Assembly: GCA_949752795.1 (NCBI GenBank)
Contig: CATKHW010000562.1
Span: 1,426,001 to 1,490,000 of the forward strand
Direction of reading: 5' to 3'
Source of the DNA: Hyperoodon ampullatus
Lineage: Eukaryota; Chordata; Mammalia; Artiodactyla; Ziphiidae
DNA length: 64,000 nucleotides
Shown: positions 1 to 13,460 of the stretch, piece after piece
How positions within the stretch are numbered: the first letter of the stretch is position 1
Layout: each line of letters starts with the position of its first letter
The notes under the pieces: model-generated
Databases searched by the model: none
Told to the model about the DNA's origin: nothing
The model's input: the letters and a program-made list of their open reading frames with translations, nothing else
Program-made: the position numbers and the translations under genes

Positions 1-1292
1 GGTACTTACGTACGATGGAATATCCCTCAGCCATGAAATCAATGTCATAAGACCAGTAGCAAGAAAATGGGTGGATTCAGGTACGATGATTCTAAGTGAA
101 ATAAGTCACAGAGAAAAAGAAACTTATCATAAGATATCACTTATGAAGATCCTGTATACATGGCTACATTTGAACTGAGTTAGGAAAGAGAACAGTGTCT
201 CACATTTAGAAAACACTCTTATGCCTGCTTAAGGGGGAAGGAGAGGTGGGGTGATGCATAAAACCAGAGTTTGATATAAGCACAGGTACCGTTCCAAAAA
301 CCAACTATGGAATAGACAAGACCTACACCTTCCTCAGTGAAAGGGACTCAAAACCCCATAGTTCCCGCAGAGGAATATATCTGACTAGTAAGAATCTTAA
401 AACCTATGAATTGATATGTCTCCGTAAGGGAATCAAGTGTGTCTAGACTGGCATAAACATGGCAGCGAGAATCAGCTCAAAACCACTATAAAAAGGAATT
501 TCATAAACAAAACAAAAAAACTGGGAAATTCTTTACAATTCCTTCAGGGTCTCTGATGAAACATGGAATGACAATATCTACAACGACAGCTGGATGTGGC
601 ATAAGGCTGGGCACTTGGGACTGAGAGGATTGGTGAGATTGGGTGAGCAAATGCAGACCCTTTAAAGCAATAATCCATGGCACCCATTCCATGGGTCCCA
701 ACTCTCCAGGTTGAAGGGAATATTACTACAGTTAAAACATGTACCGGAAACCTAGAGAACGGACACACTGTGAATACGAAAGGTTTCTAAAACTCAACGA
801 ATAGTCCCTCTCATGGTGCTCCAGTTTGACTTTCCATCTGCTTTACTATCAATCTCCCAACTTGGAGAGACAGCCCCTTTAACCTCCTGGTTCGCACAGG
901 TTTCCAAATTGGCAGAGGATGAAAGGGATAGGGAGAACCAATGAGAGAGTAGCTGTTAGGCATTTGGATGGGCACATATCACTCTAACTTCCCAGCAGGA
1001 AGAAGAATTAACCGAAGTCTCAGCCACCCACCGGGAAACAGTAGAGATCCTGAACCAAAATTTTGGACTTGCGGTCAGCTCACCAAAAACGAGTTGAAAA
1101 ATGGAGCTCAGGGGCACAGCAATTCACAAACTGGCCGAGTAATAAAGGACAACTATCGTCCAAAAATCTGTTGAGGGAAGGCAACGAGGCAGACTTGAAA
1201 GCGAGGCAGAATAGCAGGAAACAGATTTCAAGAGGTACGTTGGAGTCACCTTCAAAGCACAGGAAGAGGGGCACAACTTCGACAATGATGCA
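1..1292 (+). repeat. Satellite monomer M0, left-truncated by the window edge
   Basis: Monomers are phased here to begin at the left arm of the palindrome. The window opens about 448 bp into a monomer, at the point matching 1740 in the next one, inside the L1-like ORF2 C-terminal part. A TATAAAAAG string lies at 487-495 and recurs in most monomers. Confidence 0.9.
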
Positions 1293-1366
1293 CTTGGCCA
1301 AAAAGGGCGTATGCGTTTTCTCCTGAATATATTCAGGAGAAAACGCATACGCCCTTTTTGGCCAAG
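1293..1366. repeat. Perfect 74-bp palindrome (M1)
   Basis: Two 37-bp arms with no spacer read identically on both strands; the centre is gaatatattc at 1325-1334. The arms hold four CpG sites in total. As single-stranded DNA or RNA this could fold into a long hairpin, and as duplex DNA it could extrude a cruciform. Near-perfect versions occur in every monomer. Function unknown. Confidence 0.97.
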
Positions 1367-1613
1367 CAAGCAAGCGGGCAATGCAAATCTGCACTACAAA
1401 GAAGTATCACTTCCCACCGGTCAAAAGGGACATCCACAAAATGTGTAAAAACCAGAAAGGCAAGACAGGCCCTGCAGAACAGGGAGCCTTGTTATGCTGA
1501 TGGGCGGGATGTAAATTGCCAACTGCCTCTCTGGAGGAGTGCATTGTGTTCCCTAAAACAAGTAAAGAACAGAGCTACAGAGCCAAGGGCACTTCCAGTC
1601 TAGGGAATATACC

Positions 1614-1895
1614 TTGGGAAAACTGAAAATCAATAAGACAGAGTCACCCCAAAATTTAGGGCTGCACTGCTTACAAGGACCTCAACTTGGGTACACCTTA
1701 AATATCCCAGGAAATATAAAAATGGTTCAAAAAATTGTGGTACTTACGTACGATGGAATATCCCTCAGCCATGAAATCAATGTCATAAGACCAGTAGCAG
1801 CAAAATGGGTGGATTCAGGTACGATGATTCTAAGTGAAATAATTCACAGAGAAAAAGAAACTTATCATAAGATATCACTTATGAAGATCCTGTAA
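1614..1895 (+). pseudogene. LINE-1 ORF2 C-terminal relic inside the satellite monomer (exemplar)
   Basis: A 93-codon open stretch whose second half aligns by eye with the end of mammalian L1 ORF2p. The relic segment ILSEISHREKETYHKISLM corresponds to the family's terminal ILSKLSQEQKT...SLI segment. Flanking DNA also looks like L1: upstream an atgcaaatc...gtatcac block (ORF2), downstream a degraded 3' UTR. It lacks the endonuclease and reverse transcriptase, so it encodes no activity. Equivalent frames begin at 3353, 5090, 6829, 8566, 10305, 12043, 13782, 15521, 17260, 18999, 20737, 24214, 27690, 29429, 34645, 36384, 38123, 39862, 41601, 43332, 45069 and 46807. They are interrupted in M13, M15, M18, M19 and M28. 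Confidence 0.8.
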
Positions 1896-3031
1896 ACATG
1901 GCTACACTTGAACTGAGTTAGGAAAGAGAACAGTGTCTCATATTTAGAAAACACTCTTATGCCTACTTAAGGGGGAAGGAGAGTTGGGGTGATGCATAAA
2001 ACCAGAGTTTGATATAAGCACTGGTACCGTTCCAAAAACTAAGTATGGAATAGACAAGTCCTACACCTTATTCAGTGAAAGGGACTCAAAACCCCATATT
2101 TCCCGCAGAGGAATATATCTGACTAGTAAGAATCTTAAAACCTATGGATTGATATGTCTCCGTAAGGGAATCAAGTTTGTATAGACTGGCATAAACATGG
2201 CAGCGAGAATCAGCTCAAACTCACTATAAAAAGGAATTTCAAAAACAAAACAAAAAAACTGGGAAATTCTTTACAATTCCTTCAGGGTCTCTGATGAAAC
2301 CTGGAATGTCCCTATTTACAACGACAACTGGATGTGGCAAAAGGCTGGAAACTTGGGACTGAGAGGATTGGTGAGATTGGGTGAGCAAATGCAGACCCTT
2401 TAAAGCAATAATGCATGGCACCCATTCCATGGGTCCCAACTCTCGAGGTTGAAGGGAATATTACTACAGTTTTAACATGTACCAGAAACCTAGAGAACGG
2501 ACACACTGTGAATACGAAAGGTTTCTAAAACTCAACGAATAGTCCCTCTCCTGGTGCTACGGTTTGACTTTCCATCTGCTTTACTATCAACCTCCCAACT
2601 GGGAGAGACAGCCCCTTTAACCTCCTGGTTCGCACAGTTTGCCAATTTGGCAGTGGATGAAAGGGAAGAGGGAGAACCAATGAGAGAGTAGCTGTTAGGC
2701 ATTTGGACGGGCACATATCACTGTAATTTCCCGGCAGGAAGAAGAATTAACCAAAGTCTCAGCCACCCACCGGGAACCACTAAAGGTCCTGAACCAAAAT
2801 TTTGGACTTGCGGTCAGCTCACCAAAAACGAGTTGAAAAATGGAGCTCAGGGGCACAGCAATTCACAAACTGGCCGAGTAATAAAGGACAACTCTCGTCC
2901 AAAAATCTGTTGAGGGAAGGCAACGAGGCGGACTTGAAAGCGAGGTAGAAGAGCAGGAAACTGATTTCAAGAGGTACGTTGGAATCGCCTTTAAAGCACA
3001 GGAAGAGGGGCACAACTTCGACAATGATGCA

Positions 3032-4768
3032 CTTGGCCAAAAAGGGCGTATGCGTTTTCTCCTGAATATATTCAGGAGAAAACGCATACGCTCTTTTTCG
3101 CCAAGCAAGCAAGCAGGCAATGCAAATCTGCACAACAAAGAAGTATCACTTCCCACCGGTCAAAAGGGTCATCCACAAAATGTGTAAAAACCAGAAAGGC
3201 AAGATAGGCCCTGGAGAACAGGGAGCCTTGTTATGCTGATGGGCGGGATGTAAATTGCCAACTGCCTCTCTGGAGGAGTGCATTGTGTTCTCTAAAACAA
3301 GTAAACAACAGAGCTACAGAGCCAAGGGCACTTCCAGTCTAGGGAATATACCTTGGGAAAACTGAAAATGAATGAGACAGAGCCACCCCAAAATTTAGGG
3401 CTGCACTGCTTACAAGGACCTCAACTTGGGTACACCTTAAATATCCCAGGAAATATACAAATGGTTCAAAAAATTGTGGTACTTACGTACGATGGAATAT
3501 CCCTCAGCCATGAAATCAATGTCATAAGACCAGTATCAGCAAAATGGGTAGATTCAGGTACGATGATTCTAAGTGAAATAAGTCACAGAGAAAAAGAAAC
3601 TTATCATAAGATATCACTTATGAAGATCCTGTAAACATGGCTACACTTGAACTGAGTTAGGATAGAGAACAGTGTCTCACATTTAGAAAACACTCTTATG
3701 CCTGCTTAAGGGGGAAGGAGAGGTGGGGTGATGCATAAAACCAGAGTTTGATATAAGCACAGGTACCGTTCCAAAAAACAACTATGGAATAGACAAGACC
3801 TACACCTTCCACAGTGAAAGGGACTCAAAAGCCCATAATTCCCACAGAGGAATATATCTGACTAGTAAGAATCTTAAAACCTATGGATTGATATGTCTCC
3901 GTAGGGAAACAAGTGTGTCTAGACTGTCATAAACATGGCAGCGAGAATCAGCTCAAACCCACTATAAAAAGGAATTTCAAAAACAAAACAAAAAAACTGG
4001 GAAATTCTTTACAATTCCTTCAGGGTCTCTGATGAAACCTGGAATGACCTATCTACAATGACAGCTGGATGTGGCATAAGGCTGGACACTTGGGACTGAG
4101 AGGATTGGTGAGATTGGGTGAGCAAATGCAGACCCTTTAAAGCAATAATGCATGGCACCCATTCCATGGGTCCCAACTCTCCAGGTTGAAGGGAATATTA
4201 CTACAGTTATAACATGTACGAGAAACCTAGAGAACGGACACACTGTGAATATGAAAGGTTTCTAAAACTCAACGAATAGTCCCTCTCCTGGTGTTCCGAT
4301 TTGTCTTTCCATCTGCTTTACTATCAATCTCCCAACTTGGAGAGACAGCCCCTTCAACCTCCTGGTTCACACAGGTTGCCAATTTGGCAGAGGATGAAAG
4401 GGAAGAGGGAGAACCAATGAGAGAGTAGATGTTAGGCATTTGAACGGGCTCATATCACTCTAAATTCCCGGCAGGAAGAAGAATTAACCAAAGTCTCAGC
4501 CCCCCACCGGGAACCAGTATAGGTCTTGAAGCCAAATTTTGGACTTGCGGTCAGCTCACCAAAAACGAGTTGAAAAATGGAACTCAGGGGAACAGCAATT
4601 CACAAACTGGCCGAGTAATAAAGGACAACTATCGTCCAAAAATCTGTTGAGGGAAGGCAATGAGGCGGACTTGAAAGCGAGGCAGAATAGCAGGAAACAG
4701 ATTTCAAGAGGTACGTTGGAATCGCCATTAAAGCACAGGAAGAGGGGCACAACTTCGACAATGATGCA
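3032..4768 (+). repeat. Satellite monomer M2 (1737 bp)
   Basis: The right palindrome arm has two mismatches. Two 1-bp deletions (near 3,903 and at the gacctatct variant near 4,048) account for the short length. The second is shared with M4 and marks the left end of the duplicated dimer. Confidence 0.9.
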
Positions 4769-7405
4769 CTTGGCCAAAAACGGCGTATGCGTTTTCTCCT
4801 GAATATATTCAGGAGAAAACGCATACGCCCTTTTTGGCCAAGCAAGCAAGCGGGCAATGCAAATCTGCACTACAAAGAAGTATCACTTCCCACCGGTCAA
4901 AAGGGACATCCACAAAATGTGTAAAAGCCAGAAAGGCAAGACAGGCCCTGGAGAACAGGGAGCCTTGTTATGCTGATGTGTGGGATGTAAATTGCCAACT
5001 GCCTCTCGGGAGGAGTGCATTGTGTTCCCTAAAACAAGTAAAGAACCGAGCTACAGAGCCAAGGGCACTTCCAGTCTAGGGAATATACCTTGGGAAAACT
5101 GAAAATCAATAAGACAAAGCCACCCCAAAATTTAGGGCTGCACTGCTTACAAGGACCTCAACTTGGGTACACCTTAAATATCCCAGGAAATATAAAAATG
5201 GTTCAAAAAATTGAGGTACTTACGTACGATGGAATATCCCTCAGCCATGAAATCAATGTCATAAGACCAGTAGCAGCAAAATGGGTAGATTCAGGTACGA
5301 TGATTCTAAGTGAAATAAGTCACAGAGAAAAAGAAACTTATCATAAGATATCACTTATGAAGATCCTGTAAACATGGATACACTTGAACTGAGTTAGGAA
5401 AGAGAAGAATGCGTCACATTTAGAAAACACTCTTTTGTCTGCTTTAGGGGGAAGGAGAGGTGGGGTGATGCATAAAACCAGAGTTTGATATAAGCACAGG
5501 TACCATTCCAAAAACCAACTATGGAATAGAAAAGACCTACACCTTCCTCAGTGAAAGGGACTCAAAACCCCATAGTTCCCGCAGAGGAATATATCTGACT
5601 AGTAAGAATCTTAAAACCTATGTATTGATATGTCTCCGTAAGGGAATCAAGTGTGTCTAGACTGGCATAAACATGGTAGCGAGGATCAGCTCAAATCCTC
5701 TATAAAAAGGAATTTCATAAACAAAACAAAAAAACTGGGAAATTCTTTACAATTCCTTCAGGGTCTCTGATAAAACATGGAATGACAATATCTACAACGA
5801 CAGCTGGATGTGGCATAAGGCTGGACACTTGGGACTGAGAGGATTGGTGAGATTGGGTGAGCAAATGCAGACCCTTTAAAGCAATAATGCATGGCACCCA
5901 TTCCATGGGTCCCAACTCTCCAGGTTGAAGGGAATATTACTACAGTTAAAACATGTACCGGAAACCTAGAGAACGGACACACTGTGAATACGAAAGGTTT
6001 CTAAAACTCAACGAATAGTCCCTCTCATGGTGCTCCAGTTTGACTTTCCATCTGCTTTACTATCAATCTCCCAACTTGGGGAGACAGCCCCTTTAACCTC
6101 CTGGTTCGCACAGGTTTCCAAATTGGCAGAGGATGAAAGGGAAGAGGGAGAACCAATGAGAGAGTAGCTGTTAGGCATTTGGATGGGCACATATCACTCT
6201 AACTTCCCGGCAGGAAGAAGAATTAACCAAAGTCTCAGCCACCCACCGGGAAACAGTATAGGTCCTGAACCAAAATTTTGGATTTGCGGTCAGCTCACCA
6301 AAAACGAGTTGAAAAATGGAGCTCAGGGGCACAGCCATTCACAAACTGGCCGAGTAATAAAGGACAACTATCGTCCAAAAATCTGTTGAGGGAAGGCAAC
6401 GAGGCAGACTTGAAAGCGAGGCAGAATAGCAGGAAACAGATTTCAAGAGGTACGTTGGAGTCACCTTCAAAGCACAGGAAGAGGGGCACAACTTCGACAA
6501 TGATGCACTTGGCCAAAAAGGGCGTATGCGTTTTCTCCTGAATATATTCAGGAGAAAACGCAAACGCACTTTTTGGCCAAGCAAGCAAGCGGGCAATGCA
6601 AATCTGCACTACAAAGAAGTATCACTTCCCACCGGTCAAAAGGGACATCAACAAAATGTGTAAAAACCAGAAAGGCAAGACAGGCCCTGGAGAACAGGGA
6701 GCCTTGTTATGCTGATGGGCGGGATATAAATTGCCAACTGCCCCTTTGGAGAAATGAATTGTGTTCCCTAAAACAAGTAAAGAACAGAGCTACAGAGCCA
6801 AGGGCACTTCCAGTCTAGGGAATATACCTTGGGAAAACTGAAAATCAATAAGACAGGGCCACCCCAAAATTTAGGGCTGCACTGCTTACAAGGACCTCAA
6901 CTTGGGTACACCTTAAATATCCCAGGAAATATAAAAATGGTTCAAAAAATTGTGGTACTTACGTACGTTGGAATATCCCTCAGCCATGAAATCAATGTCA
7001 TAAGACCAGTAACAACAAAATGGTTGGATTCAGATACGATGATTCTAAGTGAAATAAGTCACACAGAAAAAGAAACTTATCATAAGATATCACTTATGAA
7101 GATCCTGTAACATGGCTACACTTGATCTGAGTTAGGAAAGAGAACAGTGTCTCACATTTAGAAAACACTCTTATGCCTGCTTAAGGGGGAAGGAGAGGTG
7201 GTGTGATTCATAAAACCAGAGTTTGATATAAGCACAGGTACCGTTCCAAAAACCAAGTATGGAATAGAAAAGTCCTACACCTTATTCAGTGAAAGGGACT
7301 CAAAACCCCATATTTCCCGCAGAGGAAAATATCTGACTAGTAAGAATCTTAAAACCTATGGATTGATATGTCTCCGTAAGGGAATCAAGTGTGTCTAGAC
7401 TGGCA
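3930..7405 (+). repeat. Higher-order dimer, copy A (3,476 bp)
   Basis: This two-monomer block recurs directly downstream at an offset of exactly 3,476 bp. Shared private variants run from the gacctatct deletion (4,048) through the aagaatgcgtc cluster (5,404) to the gtgtgattcataaa variant (7,201). I find four differences by eye: 4418/7894, 5008/8484, 6497/9973 and 6857/10333. That is about 99.9% identity, far above that of ordinary neighbouring monomers. Confidence 0.9.
4769..6507 (+). repeat. Satellite monomer M3 (1739 bp)
   Basis: One mismatch in the left palindrome arm. A diagnostic variant cluster lies near 5,404-5,447 (aagaatgcgtcac, then ttttgtctgcttt). M5 carries the same cluster 3,476 bp downstream. 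Confidence 0.9.
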
Positions 7406-8244
7406 TAAACATGGCAGCGAGAATCAGCTCAAACCCACTATAAAAAGGAATTTCAAAAACAAAACAAAAAAACTGGGAAATTCTTTACAATTCCTTCAGG
7501 GTCTCTGATGAAACCTGGAATGACCTATCTACAATGACAGCTGGATGTGGCATAAGGCTGGACACTTGGGACTGAGAGGATTGGTGAGATTGGGTGAGCA
7601 AATGCAGACCCTTTAAAGCAATAATGCATGGCACCCATTCCATGGGTCCCAACTCTCCAGGTTGAAGGGAATATTACTACAGTTATAACATGTACGAGAA
7701 ACCTAGAGAACGGACACACTGTGAATATGAAAGGTTTCTAAAACTCAACGAATAGTCCCTCTCCTGGTGTTCCGATTTGTCTTTCCATCTGCTTTACTAT
7801 CAATCTCCCAACTTGGAGAGACAGCCCCTTCAACCTCCTGGTTCACACAGGTTGCCAATTTGGCAGAGGATGAAAGGGAAGAGGGAGAACCAAAGAGAGA
7901 GTAGATGTTAGGCATTTGAACGGGCTCATATCACTCTAAATTCCCGGCAGGAAGAAGAATTAACCAAAGTCTCAGCCCCCCACCGGGAACCAGTATAGGT
8001 CTTGAAGCCAAATTTTGGACTTGCGGTCAGCTCACCAAAAACGAGTTGAAAAATGGAACTCAGGGGAACAGCAATTCACAAACTGGCCGAGTAATAAAGG
8101 ACAACTATCGTCCAAAAATCTGTTGAGGGAAGGCAATGAGGCGGACTTGAAAGCGAGGCAGAATAGCAGGAAACAGATTTCAAGAGGTACGTTGGAATCG
8201 CCATTAAAGCACAGGAAGAGGGGCACAACTTCGACAATGATGCA
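6508..8244 (+). repeat. Satellite monomer M4 (1737 bp)
   Basis: Two mismatches in the right palindrome arm (gcaaacgcac for gcatacgccc). Private cluster gcccctttggagaaatgaa near 6,740 is shared only with M6. Confidence 0.9.
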
Positions 8245-10881
8245 CTTGGCCAAAAACGGCGTATGCGTTTTCTCCTGAATATATTCAGGAGAAAACGCAT
8301 ACGCCCTTTTTGGCCAAGCAAGCAAGCGGGCAATGCAAATCTGCACTACAAAGAAGTATCACTTCCCACCGGTCAAAAGGGACATCCACAAAATGTGTAA
8401 AAGCCAGAAAGGCAAGACAGGCCCTGGAGAACAGGGAGCCTTGTTATGCTGATGTGTGGGATGTAAATTGCCAACTGCCTCTCTGGAGGAGTGCATTGTG
8501 TTCCCTAAAACAAGTAAAGAACCGAGCTACAGAGCCAAGGGCACTTCCAGTCTAGGGAATATACCTTGGGAAAACTGAAAATCAATAAGACAAAGCCACC
8601 CCAAAATTTAGGGCTGCACTGCTTACAAGGACCTCAACTTGGGTACACCTTAAATATCCCAGGAAATATAAAAATGGTTCAAAAAATTGAGGTACTTACG
8701 TACGATGGAATATCCCTCAGCCATGAAATCAATGTCATAAGACCAGTAGCAGCAAAATGGGTAGATTCAGGTACGATGATTCTAAGTGAAATAAGTCACA
8801 GAGAAAAAGAAACTTATCATAAGATATCACTTATGAAGATCCTGTAAACATGGATACACTTGAACTGAGTTAGGAAAGAGAAGAATGCGTCACATTTAGA
8901 AAACACTCTTTTGTCTGCTTTAGGGGGAAGGAGAGGTGGGGTGATGCATAAAACCAGAGTTTGATATAAGCACAGGTACCATTCCAAAAACCAACTATGG
9001 AATAGAAAAGACCTACACCTTCCTCAGTGAAAGGGACTCAAAACCCCATAGTTCCCGCAGAGGAATATATCTGACTAGTAAGAATCTTAAAACCTATGTA
9101 TTGATATGTCTCCGTAAGGGAATCAAGTGTGTCTAGACTGGCATAAACATGGTAGCGAGGATCAGCTCAAATCCTCTATAAAAAGGAATTTCATAAACAA
9201 AACAAAAAAACTGGGAAATTCTTTACAATTCCTTCAGGGTCTCTGATAAAACATGGAATGACAATATCTACAACGACAGCTGGATGTGGCATAAGGCTGG
9301 ACACTTGGGACTGAGAGGATTGGTGAGATTGGGTGAGCAAATGCAGACCCTTTAAAGCAATAATGCATGGCACCCATTCCATGGGTCCCAACTCTCCAGG
9401 TTGAAGGGAATATTACTACAGTTAAAACATGTACCGGAAACCTAGAGAACGGACACACTGTGAATACGAAAGGTTTCTAAAACTCAACGAATAGTCCCTC
9501 TCATGGTGCTCCAGTTTGACTTTCCATCTGCTTTACTATCAATCTCCCAACTTGGGGAGACAGCCCCTTTAACCTCCTGGTTCGCACAGGTTTCCAAATT
9601 GGCAGAGGATGAAAGGGAAGAGGGAGAACCAATGAGAGAGTAGCTGTTAGGCATTTGGATGGGCACATATCACTCTAACTTCCCGGCAGGAAGAAGAATT
9701 AACCAAAGTCTCAGCCACCCACCGGGAAACAGTATAGGTCCTGAACCAAAATTTTGGATTTGCGGTCAGCTCACCAAAAACGAGTTGAAAAATGGAGCTC
9801 AGGGGCACAGCCATTCACAAACTGGCCGAGTAATAAAGGACAACTATCGTCCAAAAATCTGTTGAGGGAAGGCAACGAGGCAGACTTGAAAGCGAGGCAG
9901 AATAGCAGGAAACAGATTTCAAGAGGTACGTTGGAGTCACCTTCAAAGCACAGGAAGAGGGGCACAACTTCGGCAATGATGCACTTGGCCAAAAAGGGCG
10001 TATGCGTTTTCTCCTGAATATATTCAGGAGAAAACGCAAACGCACTTTTTGGCCAAGCAAGCAAGCGGGCAATGCAAATCTGCACTACAAAGAAGTATCA
10101 CTTCCCACCGGTCAAAAGGGACATCAACAAAATGTGTAAAAACCAGAAAGGCAAGACAGGCCCTGGAGAACAGGGAGCCTTGTTATGCTGATGGGCGGGA
10201 TATAAATTGCCAACTGCCCCTTTGGAGAAATGAATTGTGTTCCCTAAAACAAGTAAAGAACAGAGCTACAGAGCCAAGGGCACTTCCAGTCTAGGGAATA
10301 TACCTTGGGAAAACTGAAAATCAATAAGACAGAGCCACCCCAAAATTTAGGGCTGCACTGCTTACAAGGACCTCAACTTGGGTACACCTTAAATATCCCA
10401 GGAAATATAAAAATGGTTCAAAAAATTGTGGTACTTACGTACGTTGGAATATCCCTCAGCCATGAAATCAATGTCATAAGACCAGTAACAACAAAATGGT
10501 TGGATTCAGATACGATGATTCTAAGTGAAATAAGTCACACAGAAAAAGAAACTTATCATAAGATATCACTTATGAAGATCCTGTAACATGGCTACACTTG
10601 ATCTGAGTTAGGAAAGAGAACAGTGTCTCACATTTAGAAAACACTCTTATGCCTGCTTAAGGGGGAAGGAGAGGTGGTGTGATTCATAAAACCAGAGTTT
10701 GATATAAGCACAGGTACCGTTCCAAAAACCAAGTATGGAATAGAAAAGTCCTACACCTTATTCAGTGAAAGGGACTCAAAACCCCATATTTCCCGCAGAG
10801 GAAAATATCTGACTAGTAAGAATCTTAAAACCTATGGATTGATATGTCTCCGTAAGGGAATCAAGTGTGTCTAGACTGGCA
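7406..10881 (+). repeat. Higher-order dimer, copy B (3,476 bp)
   Basis: Second copy of the preceding block. Identity with copy A continues until roughly 10,980, where gaccctatctacaacg replaces gacctatctacaatg, so the breakpoint lies in a stretch where the exact edge cannot be resolved. Confidence 0.9.
8245..9983 (+). repeat. Satellite monomer M5 (1739 bp)
   Basis: Nearly identical to M3 at an offset of 3,476 bp. The two differences seen by eye in this stretch are at 8,484 (t versus g at 5,008) and 9,973 (g versus a at 6,497). Confidence 0.9.
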
Positions 10882-11721
10882 TAAACATGGCAGCGAGAAT
10901 CAGCTCAAACCCACTATAAAAAGGAATTTCAAAAACAAAACAAAAAAACTGGGAAATTCTTTACAATTCCTTCAGGGTCTCTGATGAAACCTGGAATGAC
11001 CCTATCTACAACGACAGCTGGATGTGGCAAAAGGCTGGAAACTTGGGACTGAGAGGATTGGTGAGATTGGGTGAGCAAATGCAGACCCTTTAAAGCAATA
11101 ATGCATGGCACCCATTCCATGGGTCCCAACTCTCCAGGTTGAAGGGAATATTACTACAGTTTTAACATGTACTGGAAACCTAGAGAACGGACACACTGTG
11201 AATACGAAAGGTTTCTAAAACTCAACGAATAGTCCCTCTCCTGGTGCTCCGGTTTGACTTTCCATCTGCTTTACTATCAACCTCCCAACTGGGAGACACA
11301 GCCCCTTTAACCTCCTGGTTCGCACAGTTTGCCAATTTGGCAGAGGATGAAAGGGAAGAGGGAGAACCAATGAGAGAGTAGCTGTTAGGCATTTGGACGG
11401 GCACATATCACTGTAATTTCCCGGCAGGAAGAAGAATTAACCAAAGTCTCAGCCACCCACCGGGAACCAGTAAAGGTCCTGAACCAAAATATTGGACTTG
11501 CGGTCAGCTCACCAAAAACGAGTTGAAAAATGGAGCTCAGGGGCACAGCAATTCACAAACTGACCGAGTAATAAAGGACAACTATCGTCCAAAAATCTGT
11601 TGAGGGAAGGCAACGAGGCGGACTTGAAAGTGAGGCAGAATAGCAGGAAACAGATTTCAAGAGGTACGTTGGAATCGCCCTTAAAGCACAGGAAGAGGGG
11701 CACAACTTCGACAATGATGCA
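9984..11721 (+). repeat. Satellite monomer M6 (1738 bp)
   Basis: Nearly identical to M4 up to about 10,980, then switches to an M1-like sequence (gatgtggcaaaagg near 11,021). The monomer is therefore a mosaic and holds the right breakpoint of the duplicated dimer. Confidence 0.9.
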
Positions 11722-13460
11722 CTTGGCCAAAAAGGGCGTATGGGTTTTCTCTTGAATATATTCAGGAGAAAACGCATACGCCCTTTTTGGCCAAGCAAGC
11801 AAGCAGGCAATGCAAATCTTCACTACAAAGAAGTATCACTTCCCACCGGTCAAAAGGGACATCCACAAAATGTGTAAAAACCAGAAAGGCAAGACAGGCC
11901 CTGGAGAACAGGGAGCCTTGTTATGCTGATGGGCGGGATGTAAATTGCAAACTGCCTCTCAGGAGGAGTGCATTGTGTTCCCTAAAACAAGTAAAGAACA
12001 GAGCTACAGAGCCAAGGGCACTTCCAGTCTAGGGAATATACCTTGGGAAAACTGAAAATCAATAAGACAGAGCCACCCCAAAATTTAGGGCTGCACTGCT
12101 TACAAGGACCTCAACTTGGGTACACCTTAAATATCCCAGGAAATATAAAAATGGTTCAAAAAATTGTGGTACTTATGTACGATGGAATATCCCTCAGCCA
12201 TGAAATCAATGTCATAAGACCAGTAGCAGCAAAATGGGTGGATTCAGGTACGATGATTCTAAGTGAAATAAGTCGCAAAGAAAAAGAAACTTATCATAAG
12301 ATATCACTTATGAAGATCCTGTAAACATGGCTACACTTGAACTGAGTTAGGAAAGAGAACAGTGTCTCACATTTAGAAAACACTCTTATGCCTGCTTAAG
12401 CGGGAAGGAGAGGTGGGGTGATGCATAAAACCAGAGTTTGATATAAGCACAGGTACCGTTCCAAAAACCAACTATGGAATAGACAAGACCTGCACCTTCC
12501 TCAGTGAAAGGGACTCAAAACCCCATATTTCCCGCAGAGGAATATATCTGACTAGTAAGAATCTTAAAACCTATGTATTGATATGTCTCCGTAAGGGAAT
12601 CAAGTGTGTCTAGACTGGCATAAACATGGCAGCGAGAATCAGCTCAAACCCACTATAAAAAGGAATTTCAAATACAAAACAAAAAAACTGGGAAGTTCTT
12701 TACAATTCCTTCAGGGTCTCTGATGAAACCTGGAATGACCCTATGTACAACGACAGTTGGATGTGGCATAAGGCTGGACACTTGGGACTGAGAGGATTGG
12801 TGAGATTGGGTGAGCAAATGCAGACCCTTTAAAGCAATAATGCATGGCACCCATTCCATGGGTCCCAACTCTCCAGGTTGAAGGGAATATTACTACAGTT
12901 ATAACATGTACGAGAAACCTAGAGAACGGACACACTGTGAATATGAAAGGTTTCTAAAACTCAACGAATAGTCCCTCTCCTGGTGCTCCGGTTTGACTTT
13001 CCATCTGCTTTACTATCAATCTCCCAACTTGGAAAGACAGCCCCTTCAGCTTCCTGGTTCACACAGGTCTCCAATTTGGCAGAGGATGAAAGGGAAGAGG
13101 GAGAACCAATGAGAGAGTAGCTGTTAGGTATTTGGTCGGGCACATATCACTCTAACTTCCCGGCAGGAAGAAGAATTAACCAAAGTCTCAGCCACCCACC
13201 GGGAACCAGTATAGGTCCTGAACCAAAATTTTGGACTTGCGGTCAGCTCACCAAAAACGAGTTGAAAAATGGAGCTCAGGGGCACAGCAATTCACAAACT
13301 GGCCGAGTAATAAAGGACAACTATCGTCCAAAAATCAGTTGAGGGAAGGCAACGAGGCGGACTTGAAAGCGAGGCAGAATAGCAGGAAACAGATTTCAAG
13401 AGGTACGTTGGAATCGCCTTTAAAGCACAGGAAGAGGGGCACAACTTCGACAATGATGCA
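11722..13460 (+). repeat. Satellite monomer M7 (1739 bp)
   Basis: Two mismatches in the left palindrome arm (tatggg and ctctt). Private changes near 13,031-13,060 (gaaagacagccccttcagcttcc). Confidence 0.9.

Larger units (their letters stand above)
1293..3031 (+). repeat. Satellite monomer M1 (1739 bp)
   Basis: Its palindrome is perfect (1293-1366). Its distal part near 2,250-2,720 shares variants with M6 about 8,690 bp downstream, for example gatgtggcaaaagg and the tttaacatg block, so these two monomers exchanged sequence at five-unit spacing. Confidence 0.9.

Noticed and set aside
1293..1366. The palindrome as a bacterial-type terminator, CRISPR repeat or microRNA gene
   Set aside because: The context is vertebrate satellite DNA; repeat spacing is 1.74 kb with no short unique spacers, and no small-RNA evidence is available from sequence alone.
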